Source: Clostridia bacterium
GTDB lineage: Bacteria > Bacillota > Clostridia > Oscillospirales > Acutalibacteraceae
Reading direction: 5' to 3'
Length of the DNA stretch: 64,000 bases
NCBI GenBank assembly: GCA_017461235.1
Contig: JAFTYU010000002.1
Location: 1 to 64,000, forward strand
Positions within the stretch are counted from its first letter, which is position 1; each line of letters opens with the position of its first letter. A program made the position numbers and the translations under genes. A model generated the notes under the pieces. That model saw only the letters and a list, made by a program, of their open reading frames with translations. It had not been told where the DNA came from and did not search any database. This document shows positions 40,883 through 49,688 of the stretch, one piece after another.

Positions 40883-41719
40883 TTATCCAAACAAAACTCT
40901 TTTCAAATTTTCACCAAGTATTCCTCGTTTGGCTTCCTCGGTAATCGGAAGATTTTTAATGCGTTCGATTGCCTGTTGTGTCTGTTCAATTCCTTTGTAA
41001 GGTGTGTCAAGACCGAAAATGCTTGTTTTATACCCTGCCTGATGAACAAGTGTACAAAGGTCATCGTCAGTTAAAGACCAAGCCCCCTGACGGGTGTTTC
41101 CAAGTTCATCAGTTTCCATTGCTATGCTTGTCCACCCTGCATAAACATGGGGAATTTCACTTCTTGAATTATTGTTCATAATAAGAAGAGCTTCTCTGAA
41201 GAAACTGTAACCGCCGATGTGCTCCATACTGAACCTTAATTCAGGAAAGTTATAGGCTACTTCATCAAATAAAAGCATCTGATAATCGGAAATTCTATGC
41301 CAATGAAGACCCGTGTGGAAAGAAATGAAAAGCTCTTGCTTTTCTGCTTCTTCATAGACTTCAAATAATTCGGGTGAATCAATTTTAAGCTCCTGCGCCG
41401 CAGGATGTATTTTTATACCGTAAAGACCCAGAGCTTTGATTTTTTTAACCTGGTCTTTAAGATCTTTTTTATCAAAATCAACTGTTCCGAAGCCTATAAG
41501 ATTAGGTTCATTTTTAAGTGCATCCGCTATCCATTCACAAGGATTCTGTCCCGTTGTATGAGCGTACATATCCATCTGGTGCCGGAACGGAGAAAAACAG
41601 ACTGCACCCTCAATTTCACATTTATCGAGTAAATTTTTCAAACAATCTATATCACCGTTTGGTTTTGTGTTTTTCGGAAAAAGATGGGCGTGGTTTGCAA
41701 AAATTCTGTAATCAGACAC
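40883..41719 (-). CDS. Second amidohydrolase-family (ACMSD-like) protein
   Basis: 278 residues. FANHAHLFPKN supplies the HxH pair, YGIKIHPAAQELK, LFISFHTGLHWH and FSMEHIGGYSFF further metal or active-site His residues, and FGLDTPYKG the final Asp. It is in the same Amidohydro_2 class as 39663-40451 but clearly different in sequence. GTG start with AAGGTGAT upstream; it overlaps the phosphatase gene by 8 bp and is followed by the small XRE gene. Substrate unknown. Confidence 0.83.
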   Translation of the reverse strand: MSDYRIFANHAHLFPKNTKPNGDIDCLKNLLDKCEIEGAVCFSPFRHQMDMYAHTTGQNPCEWIADALKNEPNLIGFGTVDFDKKDLKDQVKKIKALGLYGIKIHPAAQELKIDSPELFEVYEEAEKQELFISFHTGLHWHRISDYQMLLFDEVAYNFPELRFSMEHIGGYSFFREALLIMNNNSRSEIPHVYAGWTSIAMETDELGNTRQGAWSLTDDDLCTLVHQAGYKTSIFGLDTPYKGIEQTQQAIERIKNLPITEEAKRGILGENLKRVLFG

Positions 41720-42419
41720 TCAGATCACCTTCAATATCCCATTCATCATTTTCGGGAAGCTCACCGTAATAATCCCACAGGCGTTCTTCCTGCGCTGCGG
41801 TAAGGGGCTCTGCCGGAACTTCGTTTATAACTTCAACCTTTTTCATTCTGCTCCAAAGAGAAGGAGTTATACGCATTGTATAACCGCATCCCGAAGGACA
41901 AAGCCATTCCGTCATAGGCATTTCAGGCAAGCCGAATGCCGCAAGTATTGACATTATAACGCCACCGTGGGTGACAATGGCAACATTCTGCGTTCCTGTT
42001 TTTATAAGTCCGTCAACGGTTTTTATAAAACAATCACATACTCTTGTTGCAAATTCGCCATTGCTTTCACCATTCAGCGGTCTCGCATCTTCGCCGCCTG
42101 CCAACCATGCGCTGAATTCTTCATAGGGTTGGAGCTCATCGGCGGTGTGACCCTCAAATTCGCCGAAATCACATTCTTCAAAGCCCCGCATTTCAATGGG
42201 AGTTTTGTCGGGATAAAGTATGTTTGCCGTCTGCACGCAACGCTTGAGAGTACTTGTAAAAACAACATCGGGATAAGGATAGTCATAATCGCTTTTCATT
42301 TTGTTGAGTTGGTCAATACCCTCTTTGCACAGTTCTTCATCAGTCTGACCTATGTAGCGACCCTCAAGATTACCCCGTGTAAGAGCGTGTCGGATTAAAT
42401 GAACCGTATAAGTTTTCAT
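41712..42419 (-). CDS. Histidine phosphatase family protein (phosphoglycerate mutase-like)
   Basis: 235 residues. VHLIRHALTRGNLEGRYIGQTDEELCKEG is a typical opening (RHG-like motif is RHA here, with the catalytic His retained), FTSTLKRCVQTANILYP follows, FEECDFGEFEG gives the acid Glu and AIVTHGGVIMSIL the second His. Members include alpha-ribazole phosphatase and other small-phosphate enzymes; the CobC role is possible but not shown. AGGAG precedes the ATG. First gene of the phosphatase-amidohydrolase-XRE run. Confidence 0.88.
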   Translation of the reverse strand: MKTYTVHLIRHALTRGNLEGRYIGQTDEELCKEGIDQLNKMKSDYDYPYPDVVFTSTLKRCVQTANILYPDKTPIEMRGFEECDFGEFEGHTADELQPYEEFSAWLAGGEDARPLNGESNGEFATRVCDCFIKTVDGLIKTGTQNVAIVTHGGVIMSILAAFGLPEMPMTEWLCPSGCGYTMRITPSLWSRMKKVEVINEVPAEPLTAAQEERLWDYYGELPENDEWDIEGDLSV

Positions 42420-42448
42420 TGCATTCTCCTGAAAGATAGTGTAATATA

Positions 42449-42466
42449 TTATACAAACTGTATAAT
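42449..42466 (+). promoter_or_regulatory. Operator overlapping the -10 box of the XRE gene
   Basis: TTATACA-AAC-TGTATAA (42449-42465) is a perfect 7-bp inverted repeat, and its right half contains the -10 hexamer TATAAT (42461-42466). Fourteen bases separate it from the ATG at 42480. The layout fits a self-repressing XRE regulator; the divergent phosphatase gene may be controlled too. Confidence 0.6.
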
Positions 42467-42479
42467 GGAGTGTTAATTT

Positions 42480-43073
42480 ATGGCAACATATTCGGAAAGA
42501 CTCGTAGAGCTCAGAACAGAAAAGGGTCTGAGTCAGAAAGCCGCCGCCCTTGATTTAGGCGTTTCCCAGGCACTTTTATCACATTACGAGAAAGGTATTC
42601 GCGAATTTAATCTTGATTTTTTATGCCGTGCGGCAGATTATTACGGAGTAACTGCCGATTATCTTCTGGGAAGAACCCAGAGCCGTGCAGGTGTTGATAC
42701 CTCTGCATTTGAAGATCGTGATGAGGACTCCGTATTTAATACCCGTTCCATTTACCGTGCCGCTATCCTTACTCAGGAGCGTATGCACGCAGGCTCCGCA
42801 CAGGCGGGTGACCTCGCAGACATTCTCTACGCCATCACCTTATACCGCATTCTTTTTGCAGCTGCCCAGAAGGGTTATATACCCAAGCGTTGGTTTACCA
42901 TCTCGCCGAAATATGCTCAATTTGCATCTCTTGCCATTACGGAAGCCTATCTCAGTGATTTCCCTGAGAAGACCGTCAATGCAAGACGATACGGCGGCCC
43001 CGAACCCAAAAGCATCGAGGCCGTCATTAAAGGTATAGAAAATATAATAAGAAAATCCTCGATTAACTCTTAA
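42480..43073 (+). CDS. XRE-family transcriptional regulator with C-terminal helical domain
   Basis: 197 residues. Residues 5-65 form the helix-turn-helix (LRTEKGLSQKAAALDLGVSQALLSHYEKG), ending with YYGVTADYLLGRT, and the C-terminal 120 residues are helical and of a kind seen in Clostridia XRE proteins (RAAILTQERMHAG, AITLYRILFAAAQKG). Ligand unknown. GGAG nine bases before ATG. The C-terminus overlaps glgA, tail to tail, by 11 bp. Confidence 0.87.
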   Translation: MATYSERLVELRTEKGLSQKAAALDLGVSQALLSHYEKGIREFNLDFLCRAADYYGVTADYLLGRTQSRAGVDTSAFEDRDEDSVFNTRSIYRAAILTQERMHAGSAQAGDLADILYAITLYRILFAAAQKGYIPKRWFTISPKYAQFASLAITEAYLSDFPEKTVNARRYGGPEPKSIEAVIKGIENIIRKSSINS

Positions 43074-44487
43074 GAACTTCTTTATACATTCTGATGTATT
43101 CGTTGGCGGATTTGCCCCAACTGTTATCGCTGTCCATAGCGCGTTTAACAAGAATCTGCCAGCCTTCTTTATCCTGATAGCCTTCGCAGGCTCTCCTGAT
43201 GGCGTGGAGCATATCGTGTGCATTGTAGCTTGAGAAAACAAATCCGTTTCCTTCGCCGTCACCGCTGTCACGCACGGAGTCTCTCAGACCACCGGTTTCA
43301 CGCACAATGGGAATTGTACCGTAACGTAAGGCCACCATCTGTGAAAGACCGCATGGCTCACTCTTTGAAGGCATAAGGAACAAGTCGCTGCCTGCATAAA
43401 TCTTTCTTGCAAGATCGGGCACAAAGCCTAAGCACAAGCCAACCTGTTCAGGATATCTTGCCGCAAGATTGCGGAAAAATTCTTCGTACTGGTAGTCGCC
43501 CGAGCCAAGCACAACAAGTTGAATATCCGTAGTTGCAAGAAGCTCGTCAAGAACCGCTTTACAAAGGTCAAGACCCTTGTGAGAAACAAGTCTTGTAACC
43601 ATCCCCATTACGGGAGTATCACTCTTCTCCGGAAGCCCTAAAAGCTTCTGGAGTTCTGTTTTATTGGCATATTTACCGCGGATATTATCAGCAGTATAAT
43701 TCTTGAATATGTCCTTATCGGTTTCGGGATCATAGTTAATAACATCTATGCCGTTAAGAATGCCGCGAAGCTTGAAGCTGCGCTCCTTCAGGATAGTATC
43801 AAGACCGTGTGAATACCACGGGTCAAGAATTTCCTTAGCATAAGACGGACTGACCGTTGTAACTTCGTTTGCACATTCAATTGCGCCCTTCATAAGGTTT
43901 ACGGTACCGTCATATTCAAGCAGGTTTTTATGGGCGTGGTTAATGCCTACAACATTATCAAGAAGCTCTTCACCGTAAACGCCCTGATACTGAATGTTAT
44001 GAATTGTGAAAATTGTCTTGATGTTTTCATAACCCGGCTTATCAGCATACATTGTGCTGTAATAAACAGGCGTCAAAGCAGTCTGCCAGTCATTGCAGTG
44101 AATAATATCGGGTTTGAAGCCGATGTGGGGAATTATTTCAAGTATGGCTCTTGAAAAGAATGCGAAACGCTCCGCATCATCATAGAAGCCGTAAAGAGAA
44201 TCCCTTTTAAAATAATACTGATTGTCAAGGAGATAGTATATTACTCCCCCTGCTCTCGCCTCAAATATTCCGCAATATTGTCTGCGCCATGCAACAGGTA
44301 CGGAAATATTTGTTATAAACTTCATAGAATCCTTAAGCTCTTGCTTTATGTTGTCATAAAGCGGCATAACAACACGGCAACCGATAAGCCTTTTTCTCAA
44401 AGCCTGTGGTAAAGAACCTGCAACATCACCTAAACCGCCGCTGGCAATAAAAGGTAATGCTTCACTTGCAGCATATAAAACCTTCAT
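43063..44487 (-). CDS. glgA: Glycogen synthase GlgA
   Basis: 474 residues, GT5 family. The N-terminal MKVLYAASEALPFIASGGLGDVAG holds the ADP-glucose loop; the usual Lys in K-(S/T)-G-G-L is Ala here (ASGGL). PDIIHCNDWQTALTPVY, a HNIQYQG motif and the late LMPSKSEPCGLSQMVALRYGT with the catalytic Glu follow. It extends alpha-1,4 glucan from ADP-glucose. AGGAG at good spacing selects ATG 44487 over ATG 44505. Last gene of the glycogen operon, 35 bp after glgD; no terminator seen, as it meets the XRE gene. Confidence 0.94.
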   Translation of the reverse strand: MKVLYAASEALPFIASGGLGDVAGSLPQALRKRLIGCRVVMPLYDNIKQELKDSMKFITNISVPVAWRRQYCGIFEARAGGVIYYLLDNQYYFKRDSLYGFYDDAERFAFFSRAILEIIPHIGFKPDIIHCNDWQTALTPVYYSTMYADKPGYENIKTIFTIHNIQYQGVYGEELLDNVVGINHAHKNLLEYDGTVNLMKGAIECANEVTTVSPSYAKEILDPWYSHGLDTILKERSFKLRGILNGIDVINYDPETDKDIFKNYTADNIRGKYANKTELQKLLGLPEKSDTPVMGMVTRLVSHKGLDLCKAVLDELLATTDIQLVVLGSGDYQYEEFFRNLAARYPEQVGLCLGFVPDLARKIYAGSDLFLMPSKSEPCGLSQMVALRYGTIPIVRETGGLRDSVRDSGDGEGNGFVFSSYNAHDMLHAIRRACEGYQDKEGWQILVKRAMDSDNSWGKSANEYIRMYKEVLKS

Positions 44488-44522
44488 TTTATTTTCTCCT
44501 TTCATAAAGAAAGTCTATAACT

Positions 44523-45635
44523 TTAGATAACAATTTCCTTGCCTACGAACAAGGGATAGCTCTTGTCGCCCGAAAGAACCTTTTTAGGTGTGATAACTGT
44601 GTTTTTATCCATAATTACGCAGTTAAGCTTTGCGTCTTCACCAACAAAGGCGTCCTGCATAAGGATAGAGTTCTCGACAACCGCACCCTTTGCCACTCTT
44701 GCTCCGCGGAAAATAATACTGTTTCTGACAGTACCTTCAATCTGGCAACCGTCGGCAATAAGAGAGTTTTTACATTCTGATGTTATACCGTAAACAACAG
44801 GCATATCGTTACGAACCTTTGTATAAACGGGTGTTGAATCGTTGAAAAGCTCTCTTCTGCATTCTTTTTTGAGAAGCTCCATATTTGCTTCAAAATATGT
44901 GTTCATACTGTCAACGGTGCAGTTCCACTCGGGAATTTTGTAACCGTAGATGTTAAGTGTAGAAACATTTTTCTGAAGAATATCTTTTTCAAAGCTTGTG
45001 TATGCGTAGCTCTGTGCATCACCGATAAGTCTTTCGAGAAGTGCTTTTCTTATAAGGATTATGTTTGCAGAATAATTTACATCTGCGGTTGTTTTAACAT
45101 CAATGCCGATATTTGTTACTTTTGCATCTTCGTTTACGTCAAGAACTGCCTGGTTCAAGAGCTTGGGAAGTGTGCCTGTGCAATACGCAATAGTGATATC
45201 CGCATTTTTCTTTGAATGAAAATCAAAAAGCTTTGATAAATCTGTATTGCAGACAAAGTTTGAGTCCATAAGAACAACGTATTCCTGCTTTGCATAAGAA
45301 ATGAAATCCATTATTCTGCTCAAAGAGTCGATTCTGTTGTTACCGTCAACTACCGTGGGTGTAAATTGCGGAAGCATTGTAAGACCGTCAACCTTTCTTG
45401 AAAGATCCCATGGTCTGCCGCTGCCTACGTGGTCCATAAGGGAACGGAAGTTACTGTTTGCAATAACGCCAACTTTTGTAACACCGCTGTTCACAAGATT
45501 TGAAAGCGGAAAATCTATAAGGCGGTATCTTCCGCCAAAGGGTACTGAACCCATTGTACGCCTTGCGGTAAGTGCACCAAGGCTTGCATCATAGGAATTT
45601 GAGTAAACAATTCCGAGAACATTTTTCGGCATCAT
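44523..45635 (-). CDS. glgD: Glucose-1-phosphate adenylyltransferase subunit GlgD
   Basis: 370 residues. A nucleotidyltransferase domain with [16 protein letters not shown] is followed by a left-handed beta-helix of hexapeptides (about 280-345). The GxGxRL-type catalytic loop of GlgC is absent (the N-terminus reads [21 protein letters not shown]), as in the regulatory partner GlgD of Firmicutes. It forms a heterotetramer with GlgC to make ADP-glucose. Its ATG overlaps the glgC stop; AGGAGG is upstream. Confidence 0.94.
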   Translation of the reverse strand: MMPKNVLGIVYSNSYDASLGALTARRTMGSVPFGGRYRLIDFPLSNLVNSGVTKVGVIANSNFRSLMDHVGSGRPWDLSRKVDGLTMLPQFTPTVVDGNNRIDSLSRIMDFISYAKQEYVVLMDSNFVCNTDLSKLFDFHSKKNADITIAYCTGTLPKLLNQAVLDVNEDAKVTNIGIDVKTTADVNYSANIILIRKALLERLIGDAQSYAYTSFEKDILQKNVSTLNIYGYKIPEWNCTVDSMNTYFEANMELLKKECRRELFNDSTPVYTKVRNDMPVVYGITSECKNSLIADGCQIEGTVRNSIIFRGARVAKGAVVENSILMQDAFVGEDAKLNCVIMDKNTVITPKKVLSGDKSYPLFVGKEIVI

Positions 45636-46852
45636 ACGGTTTCACCCTCCTTAACATCTTCAGAAATCATTGACTGTGCTTTAACTTTTGCATTTTTGCC
45701 TACGTTAACGCCTGCGCCGACTACGCTGACGCCCCATTTTTCAAGATCTTCGCATTTTTCGGGGTTTTCGCCTACAACTGCGCCTTCTTCAATAACGGCG
45801 TTTTCTGCAACCATTGCATACTGGACAACAGCCCCTTTTTTGATAACCGCGCCGGGCATAATGATTGAATAATCAACAAATGCCCCCTCTTCAACAGTAA
45901 CGTCTGAGAAAAGAACGGAATAATCAATTTTACCTTCGATTTCGCAACCGGCAGCAGCGATAGAGTTTTCGATAACCGCCTTATCTGAAACGTACTGGGG
46001 TGCAGTAGCATTTCCTCTGCCGTAAATTTTCCAGGTAGAATCACTTAAGTCTATATTTGCTTTGGGATTAAGCAGGTCAAGGTTTGCTTCCCAGAGAGAA
46101 TCAATAGTACCGACATCCTTCCAATAGCCTTCAAAGCCATATGCAAACAGTCTTTCGCCCGCTTCGTGCATTGCAGGAATAACGTTTTTACCGAAGTCAT
46201 TTGATGAATTGGGGTCATTTTCGTCATCAATAAGATACTGACGGAGCTTTGACCAGGTGAACATATAAACACCCATAGACGCCTTGTTGCTCTTGGGATT
46301 TTTCGGCTTTTCTTCAAAAGCGGTAATTCTGTCATCATCATCGGTAAACATAAGACCGAAACGTGATGCTTCTTCCCACGGAACCTCAAGCATAGCAATT
46401 GTACACGCCGCATCTTTATCCTTATGGAACTGAAGCATTTTTGCATAGTCCATTTTGTAAATGTGGTCACCGGAAAGAACTGCTACATATTCGGGGTTGT
46501 ATCTGTCGATAAACTGAATATTCTGATAAATCGCATTAGCCGTACCTTTATACCATTCGGTACCTTTAATCTGCTGATAGGGCGAAAGGATATGAACACC
46601 GCCGTTGGCACGGTCAAGGTCCCAGGGACCGCCGTTGCCGATATAATCGTTAAGTTCAAGGGGCTGATACTGTGTGAGAACACCGACTGTATAAATACCT
46701 GAGTTCACACAGTTTGAAAGCGGGAAGTCGATAATTCTGTACTTGCCGCCGTAGGGTACAGCAGGCTTAGCAATATTCTTTGTAAGAACGCCAAGTCTTG
46801 AGCCCTGACCGCCTGCAAGAAGCATTGCAATACATTCTGTCTTTTTTGCCAT
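45632..46852 (-). CDS. glgC: Glucose-1-phosphate adenylyltransferase GlgC
   Basis: About 406 residues. [28 protein letters not shown] is the catalytic NTP-binding loop, and [23 protein letters not shown] and the C-terminal beta-helix ([17 protein letters not shown]) follow. It makes ADP-glucose from glucose-1-phosphate and ATP, the committed step of glycogen synthesis, with GlgD. The ATG at 46852 fits homologue starts; the in-frame GTG at 46861 lies close to the AAAGGA. Overlaps glgD by 4 bp. Confidence 0.95.
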   Translation of the reverse strand: MAKKTECIAMLLAGGQGSRLGVLTKNIAKPAVPYGGKYRIIDFPLSNCVNSGIYTVGVLTQYQPLELNDYIGNGGPWDLDRANGGVHILSPYQQIKGTEWYKGTANAIYQNIQFIDRYNPEYVAVLSGDHIYKMDYAKMLQFHKDKDAACTIAMLEVPWEEASRFGLMFTDDDDRITAFEEKPKNPKSNKASMGVYMFTWSKLRQYLIDDENDPNSSNDFGKNVIPAMHEAGERLFAYGFEGYWKDVGTIDSLWEANLDLLNPKANIDLSDSTWKIYGRGNATAPQYVSDKAVIENSIAAAGCEIEGKIDYSVLFSDVTVEEGAFVDYSIIMPGAVIKKGAVVQYAMVAENAVIEEGAVVGENPEKCEDLEKWGVSVVGAGVNVGKNAKVKAQSMISEDVKEGETV

Positions 46853-46882
46853 TGTTGTCACGTTCCTTTCGATATATATGAA

Positions 46883-48790
46883 TTAATTATTTTCTTTTTT
46901 GGTTTTCTTTTGTTTTAAATAGATGGTTGTCATAGGCGGAAGCTTTAACTCTATGTAGTTATCATAGCCGTGCATAACTCCTTCGCGCACCTGATAACTT
47001 TTTTTGAGTTTTTCGCCTGTTCCGCCGAATTTTTGTGCATCGGAATTAAAAACAATTTCGTAAGCGTCGGCTTTCGGCACACCTATTTTATAGTCTTCCC
47101 TGAGAACAGGGGTAAAGTTGCACACAGCAATAATTTTCTCATCATTTTCGTCACTTCTGACAAAGGCAATAACGGAGTTTGTGTTGTCATCACTGACTAT
47201 CCAGTTGAAGCCTTCCCAGCTGTAATCTATCTGCCACATGGGTGCATTCTTTTTATAGAATTTGTTAAGTGCTTTGGTGTAATCCTTCAAAAGCACGTGC
47301 ATATCATAATCAAGAAGCAGCCAATCAAGACCCTTTTTGTAGTCCCATTCGATAAACTGACCGAATTCGGAGCCCATAAAGAGAAGTTTTTTACCGGGAT
47401 GAGCATACATATAACCCAAAAATGCTCTGACACCTGCAAACTTCTCGTTATAATTGCCGGGCATTTTGTTTATAAGCGAGCATTTGCCGTGAACCACCTC
47501 ATCGTGAGAAATGGGTAAAACAAAATTTTCGCTGAACGCATAAAAGAAGGAAAAGGTTATAAGGTCGTGGTTATATTTCCTGTAAATACCATCAAGCGAG
47601 AAATAGCGGAGAATATCGTTCATCCAACCCATATTCCACTTGAAGTTGTAACCGAGACCACCCATAAATGCAGGCTTTGAAACCATTGGCCAGGAAGTGC
47701 TTTCTTCCGCAATCATCATAACGTCACCGTGTTCTCTGAACACCGTTTCGTTAAGAAGCTTCATAAATGCCACGGCTTCAAGATTTTCGTTGCCGCCTTT
47801 TTCATTGGCAATCCACTGACCGTCTTCCCTGCCGTAGTCCAGATACAGCATAGATGCTACGGCATCAACCCTGAGCCCGTCAATATGGTACTCATCAAAC
47901 CAGAAGCAAGCATTGGAAATCAGGAAGCTCTGTACTTCGTTCCTGCCGTAGTCGAAAACCTTCGTGCCCCATTGAAGATGCTCGCCTTTTTTAACATCCT
48001 GATATTCATAACACGGCTCGCCGTCAAAAAGAGCAAGCCCGTGGGCGTCTTTGGGAAAATGAGCAGGGACCCAGTCAACAATAACGCCGATACCTGCTTT
48101 ATGGCATTCATCAACAAAATACTTGAAATCGTCAGGTGTTCCGTATCTTGAAGTTACGGCAAAGTAACCTGTCACCTGATAACCCCATGAGCCGTCAAAC
48201 GGATGCTCTGCAACGGGCATTACTTCAATATGGGTGTAACCCATATCCTTTACGTATTGTACCAGCTCCTTTGCAAGGTCACGGTAACTTAAATTGTTGC
48301 CGTCTTCATAGATACGCCACGAACCCAGATGAACTTCATAAATATTTACGGGTGATTTATATACCGATGTCTGTTTCCGCTTTTTAAGCCAAGCTCCGTC
48401 ACGCCACTTGTAATCACTGCAAAAGATTTTTGATGCAGTGCCCGGTCGTGTTTCAGCGTGGAAGGCGTAAGGGTCGGCTTTATAGTGCTTTGCGGAATCC
48501 GCAGAGTATATAAGGAATTTATAAGCATCAAAATTGCTGACCCCGTCAACGTAGCATTCCCAAACACCGGCATCGTTGAGTTTGTACATCGGTGAATATT
48601 CCTCGTTCCAATTGTTGAAGTCACCCACTACATAAACCGCAACCGCATGGGGAGCCCATACCCTGAATACAAATCTGTCCTTTTCAACACGATGAGCACC
48701 TAAAAACTCTTGCGCCTTGAAATTCCTGCCTTGGTGAAAAACAAACAACGGAAAATCAGAACTGTTAGTTTCTTCAATTTTCTTCTTCAC
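46883..48790 (-). CDS. glgB: 1,4-alpha-glucan branching enzyme GlgB
   Basis: About 635 residues, GH13. An N-terminal CBM48 domain (VWAPHAVAVYVVGDFNNW) precedes the barrel with the four conserved regions: DWVPAHFPKD, DGLRVDAVASM (nucleophile Asp), MIAEESTSWP (acid Glu) and PISHDEVVHGK. It adds alpha-1,6 branches to glycogen. The GTG at 48790 has AAGGTG eight bases upstream and is preferred over the ATG at 48811, which has none. First gene of the operon glgB-C-D-A. Confidence 0.95.
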   Translation of the reverse strand: MKKKIEETNSSDFPLFVFHQGRNFKAQEFLGAHRVEKDRFVFRVWAPHAVAVYVVGDFNNWNEEYSPMYKLNDAGVWECYVDGVSNFDAYKFLIYSADSAKHYKADPYAFHAETRPGTASKIFCSDYKWRDGAWLKKRKQTSVYKSPVNIYEVHLGSWRIYEDGNNLSYRDLAKELVQYVKDMGYTHIEVMPVAEHPFDGSWGYQVTGYFAVTSRYGTPDDFKYFVDECHKAGIGVIVDWVPAHFPKDAHGLALFDGEPCYEYQDVKKGEHLQWGTKVFDYGRNEVQSFLISNACFWFDEYHIDGLRVDAVASMLYLDYGREDGQWIANEKGGNENLEAVAFMKLLNETVFREHGDVMMIAEESTSWPMVSKPAFMGGLGYNFKWNMGWMNDILRYFSLDGIYRKYNHDLITFSFFYAFSENFVLPISHDEVVHGKCSLINKMPGNYNEKFAGVRAFLGYMYAHPGKKLLFMGSEFGQFIEWDYKKGLDWLLLDYDMHVLLKDYTKALNKFYKKNAPMWQIDYSWEGFNWIVSDDNTNSVIAFVRSDENDEKIIAVCNFTPVLREDYKIGVPKADAYEIVFNSDAQKFGGTGEKLKKSYQVREGVMHGYDNYIELKLPPMTTIYLKQKKTKKENN

Positions 48791-48829
48791 TTTGCCACCA
48801 CCTTCAAACATTTATGAAATATCAAGATA

Positions 48830-48858
48830 ATGATAACAAAATTATTTCTTCATTTCAA
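48830..48858 (-). promoter_or_regulatory. Promoter of the glycogen operon
   Basis: Minus-strand TTGAAA (48853-48858), 17-bp spacer, TATCAT (48830-48835), about 40 bp upstream of glgB. A TTTGTTCAAACAAA near-palindrome lies a little further upstream (about 48875-48890), a possible operator. Remaining parts of 48860-49090 are AT-rich with no gene. Confidence 0.65.
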
Positions 48859-49093
48859 GCGTTTTTGATATATTTTGTTCAAACAAAGTATAAATTTCCA
48901 CCACTTCTGTTGGTGTTTTTGCACAAATAGTCGGCAAAAAAATGCTACTACAAGTCATTTTTTGCGAAAATTTTTCGTAAAATACATGAAAGCAACGATA
49001 TTTTTTGTTTGTAAATAAATTGAAAACTTGTGTTATTTTTCTTTTTTGTAAAAATAAACAGCGGAAAAGTGGTATCATATTGCGGTAAATAAA

Positions 49094-49105
49094 TTAAACG
49101 TTTAA
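49094..49105. promoter_or_regulatory. Palindromic operator candidate upstream of marR
   Basis: TTAAACGTTTAA is a perfect 12-bp palindrome about 105 bp before the marR ATG. MarR-type proteins bind such short AT-rich palindromes. Confidence 0.4.
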
Positions 49106-49116
49106 CTATTCTGTAT

Positions 49117-49188
49117 ATCAAGACGAAAAACGCCTTGATGTGCCGAAAGAATTAAATTTTAGGCGTACGGGGTTTGACTCCCCTCGGC
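49117..49188 (+). ncRNA. Structured leader of the marR-ABC operon with a tRNA-T-arm-like hairpin
   Basis: First hairpin ATCAAGACG-AAAAA-CGCCTTGAT (49117-49139). Next GCCGA (49142-49146) can pair with TCGGC (49184-49188), enclosing CGGGG-TTTGACT-CCCC (49168-49183), which looks like a tRNA T-arm with a 7-nt loop (TTTGACT against TTCRANY). A D-arm, anticodon arm and CCA are missing, so it is not a tRNA. No U-tract follows; the Shine-Dalgarno AAGGGCGG is at 49196-49203. Function unknown; it may be a regulatory leader. Confidence 0.5.
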
Positions 49189-49209
49189 TATTTTGAAGGG
49201 CGGCAAAAC

Positions 49210-49686
49210 ATGGAACTGCGAAAACTTGTTTATGAACTGATTTCTATTTCCGTTATTCACCGTTACCGCATAACAAAAGCGGCATCGGGAGCAGGTTTAT
49301 ATTTCGGTCAACCAATGATTTTAGAATACGTAAAAGACCACGATGCCTGTACACAAAAAGAATTGGCTGCGGCTATGCACATTTCTCCCGCAAGCGTTGC
49401 CGTCACAATTAAACGCATTGAAAAAGCAGGGCTTATAACAAGGCACCCTGATACATCTGATTCAAGGAAAAATCACCTTTCCGTAACACCGAAGGGTCTT
49501 GACTCGTTAAAGGAATTCCGTAAAATCTGTGACGCCACGGACGAAGCTATGTTCCGCGGATTTTCTACCGAAGAACGGGAAACGCTCCACAACCTTCTTG
49601 TAAGGCTTCACAAAAATCTGGATTCGGAAAAGCTTACAAAGGAAGAAATCAATAAAGTTTTACATCCCCGGAAGGAGGAATTATAA
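49210..49686 (+). CDS. MarR-family transcriptional regulator
   Basis: 158 residues. Winged helix-turn-helix with CTQKELAAAMHISPASVAVTIKRIEKAGLI and the beta-wing DTSDSRKNHLSVTPKG. It heads an operon with two ABC exporter genes, so it probably represses them and its own synthesis, released by a drug or metabolite. The ATG at 49210 follows AAGGGCGG; the longer TTG-started frame reads through the leader hairpin and is rejected. TAA is 2 bp before the next gene. Confidence 0.9.
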   Translation: MELRKLVYELISISVIHRYRITKAASGAGLYFGQPMILEYVKDHDACTQKELAAAMHISPASVAVTIKRIEKAGLITRHPDTSDSRKNHLSVTPKGLDSLKEFRKICDATDEAMFRGFSTEERETLHNLLVRLHKNLDSEKLTKEEINKVLHPRKEEL

Positions 49687-49688
49687 GA

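Noticed and set aside
41712..42419. Alpha-ribazole phosphatase CobC as part of B12 metabolism
   Set aside because: Family membership alone does not identify CobC; there are no cobalamin biosynthesis genes next to it and no riboswitch upstream.
48842..49078. Minus-strand 78-codon frame upstream of glgB
   Set aside because: It covers the glgB promoter (48830-48858) and is AT-driven with no ribosome site.
49142..49188. tRNA or tmRNA gene upstream of marR
   Set aside because: Only a T-arm-like hairpin and a 5-bp outer stem exist; D-arm, anticodon arm and CCA are missing, and the T-loop lacks the conserved C. Kept as a structured leader only.
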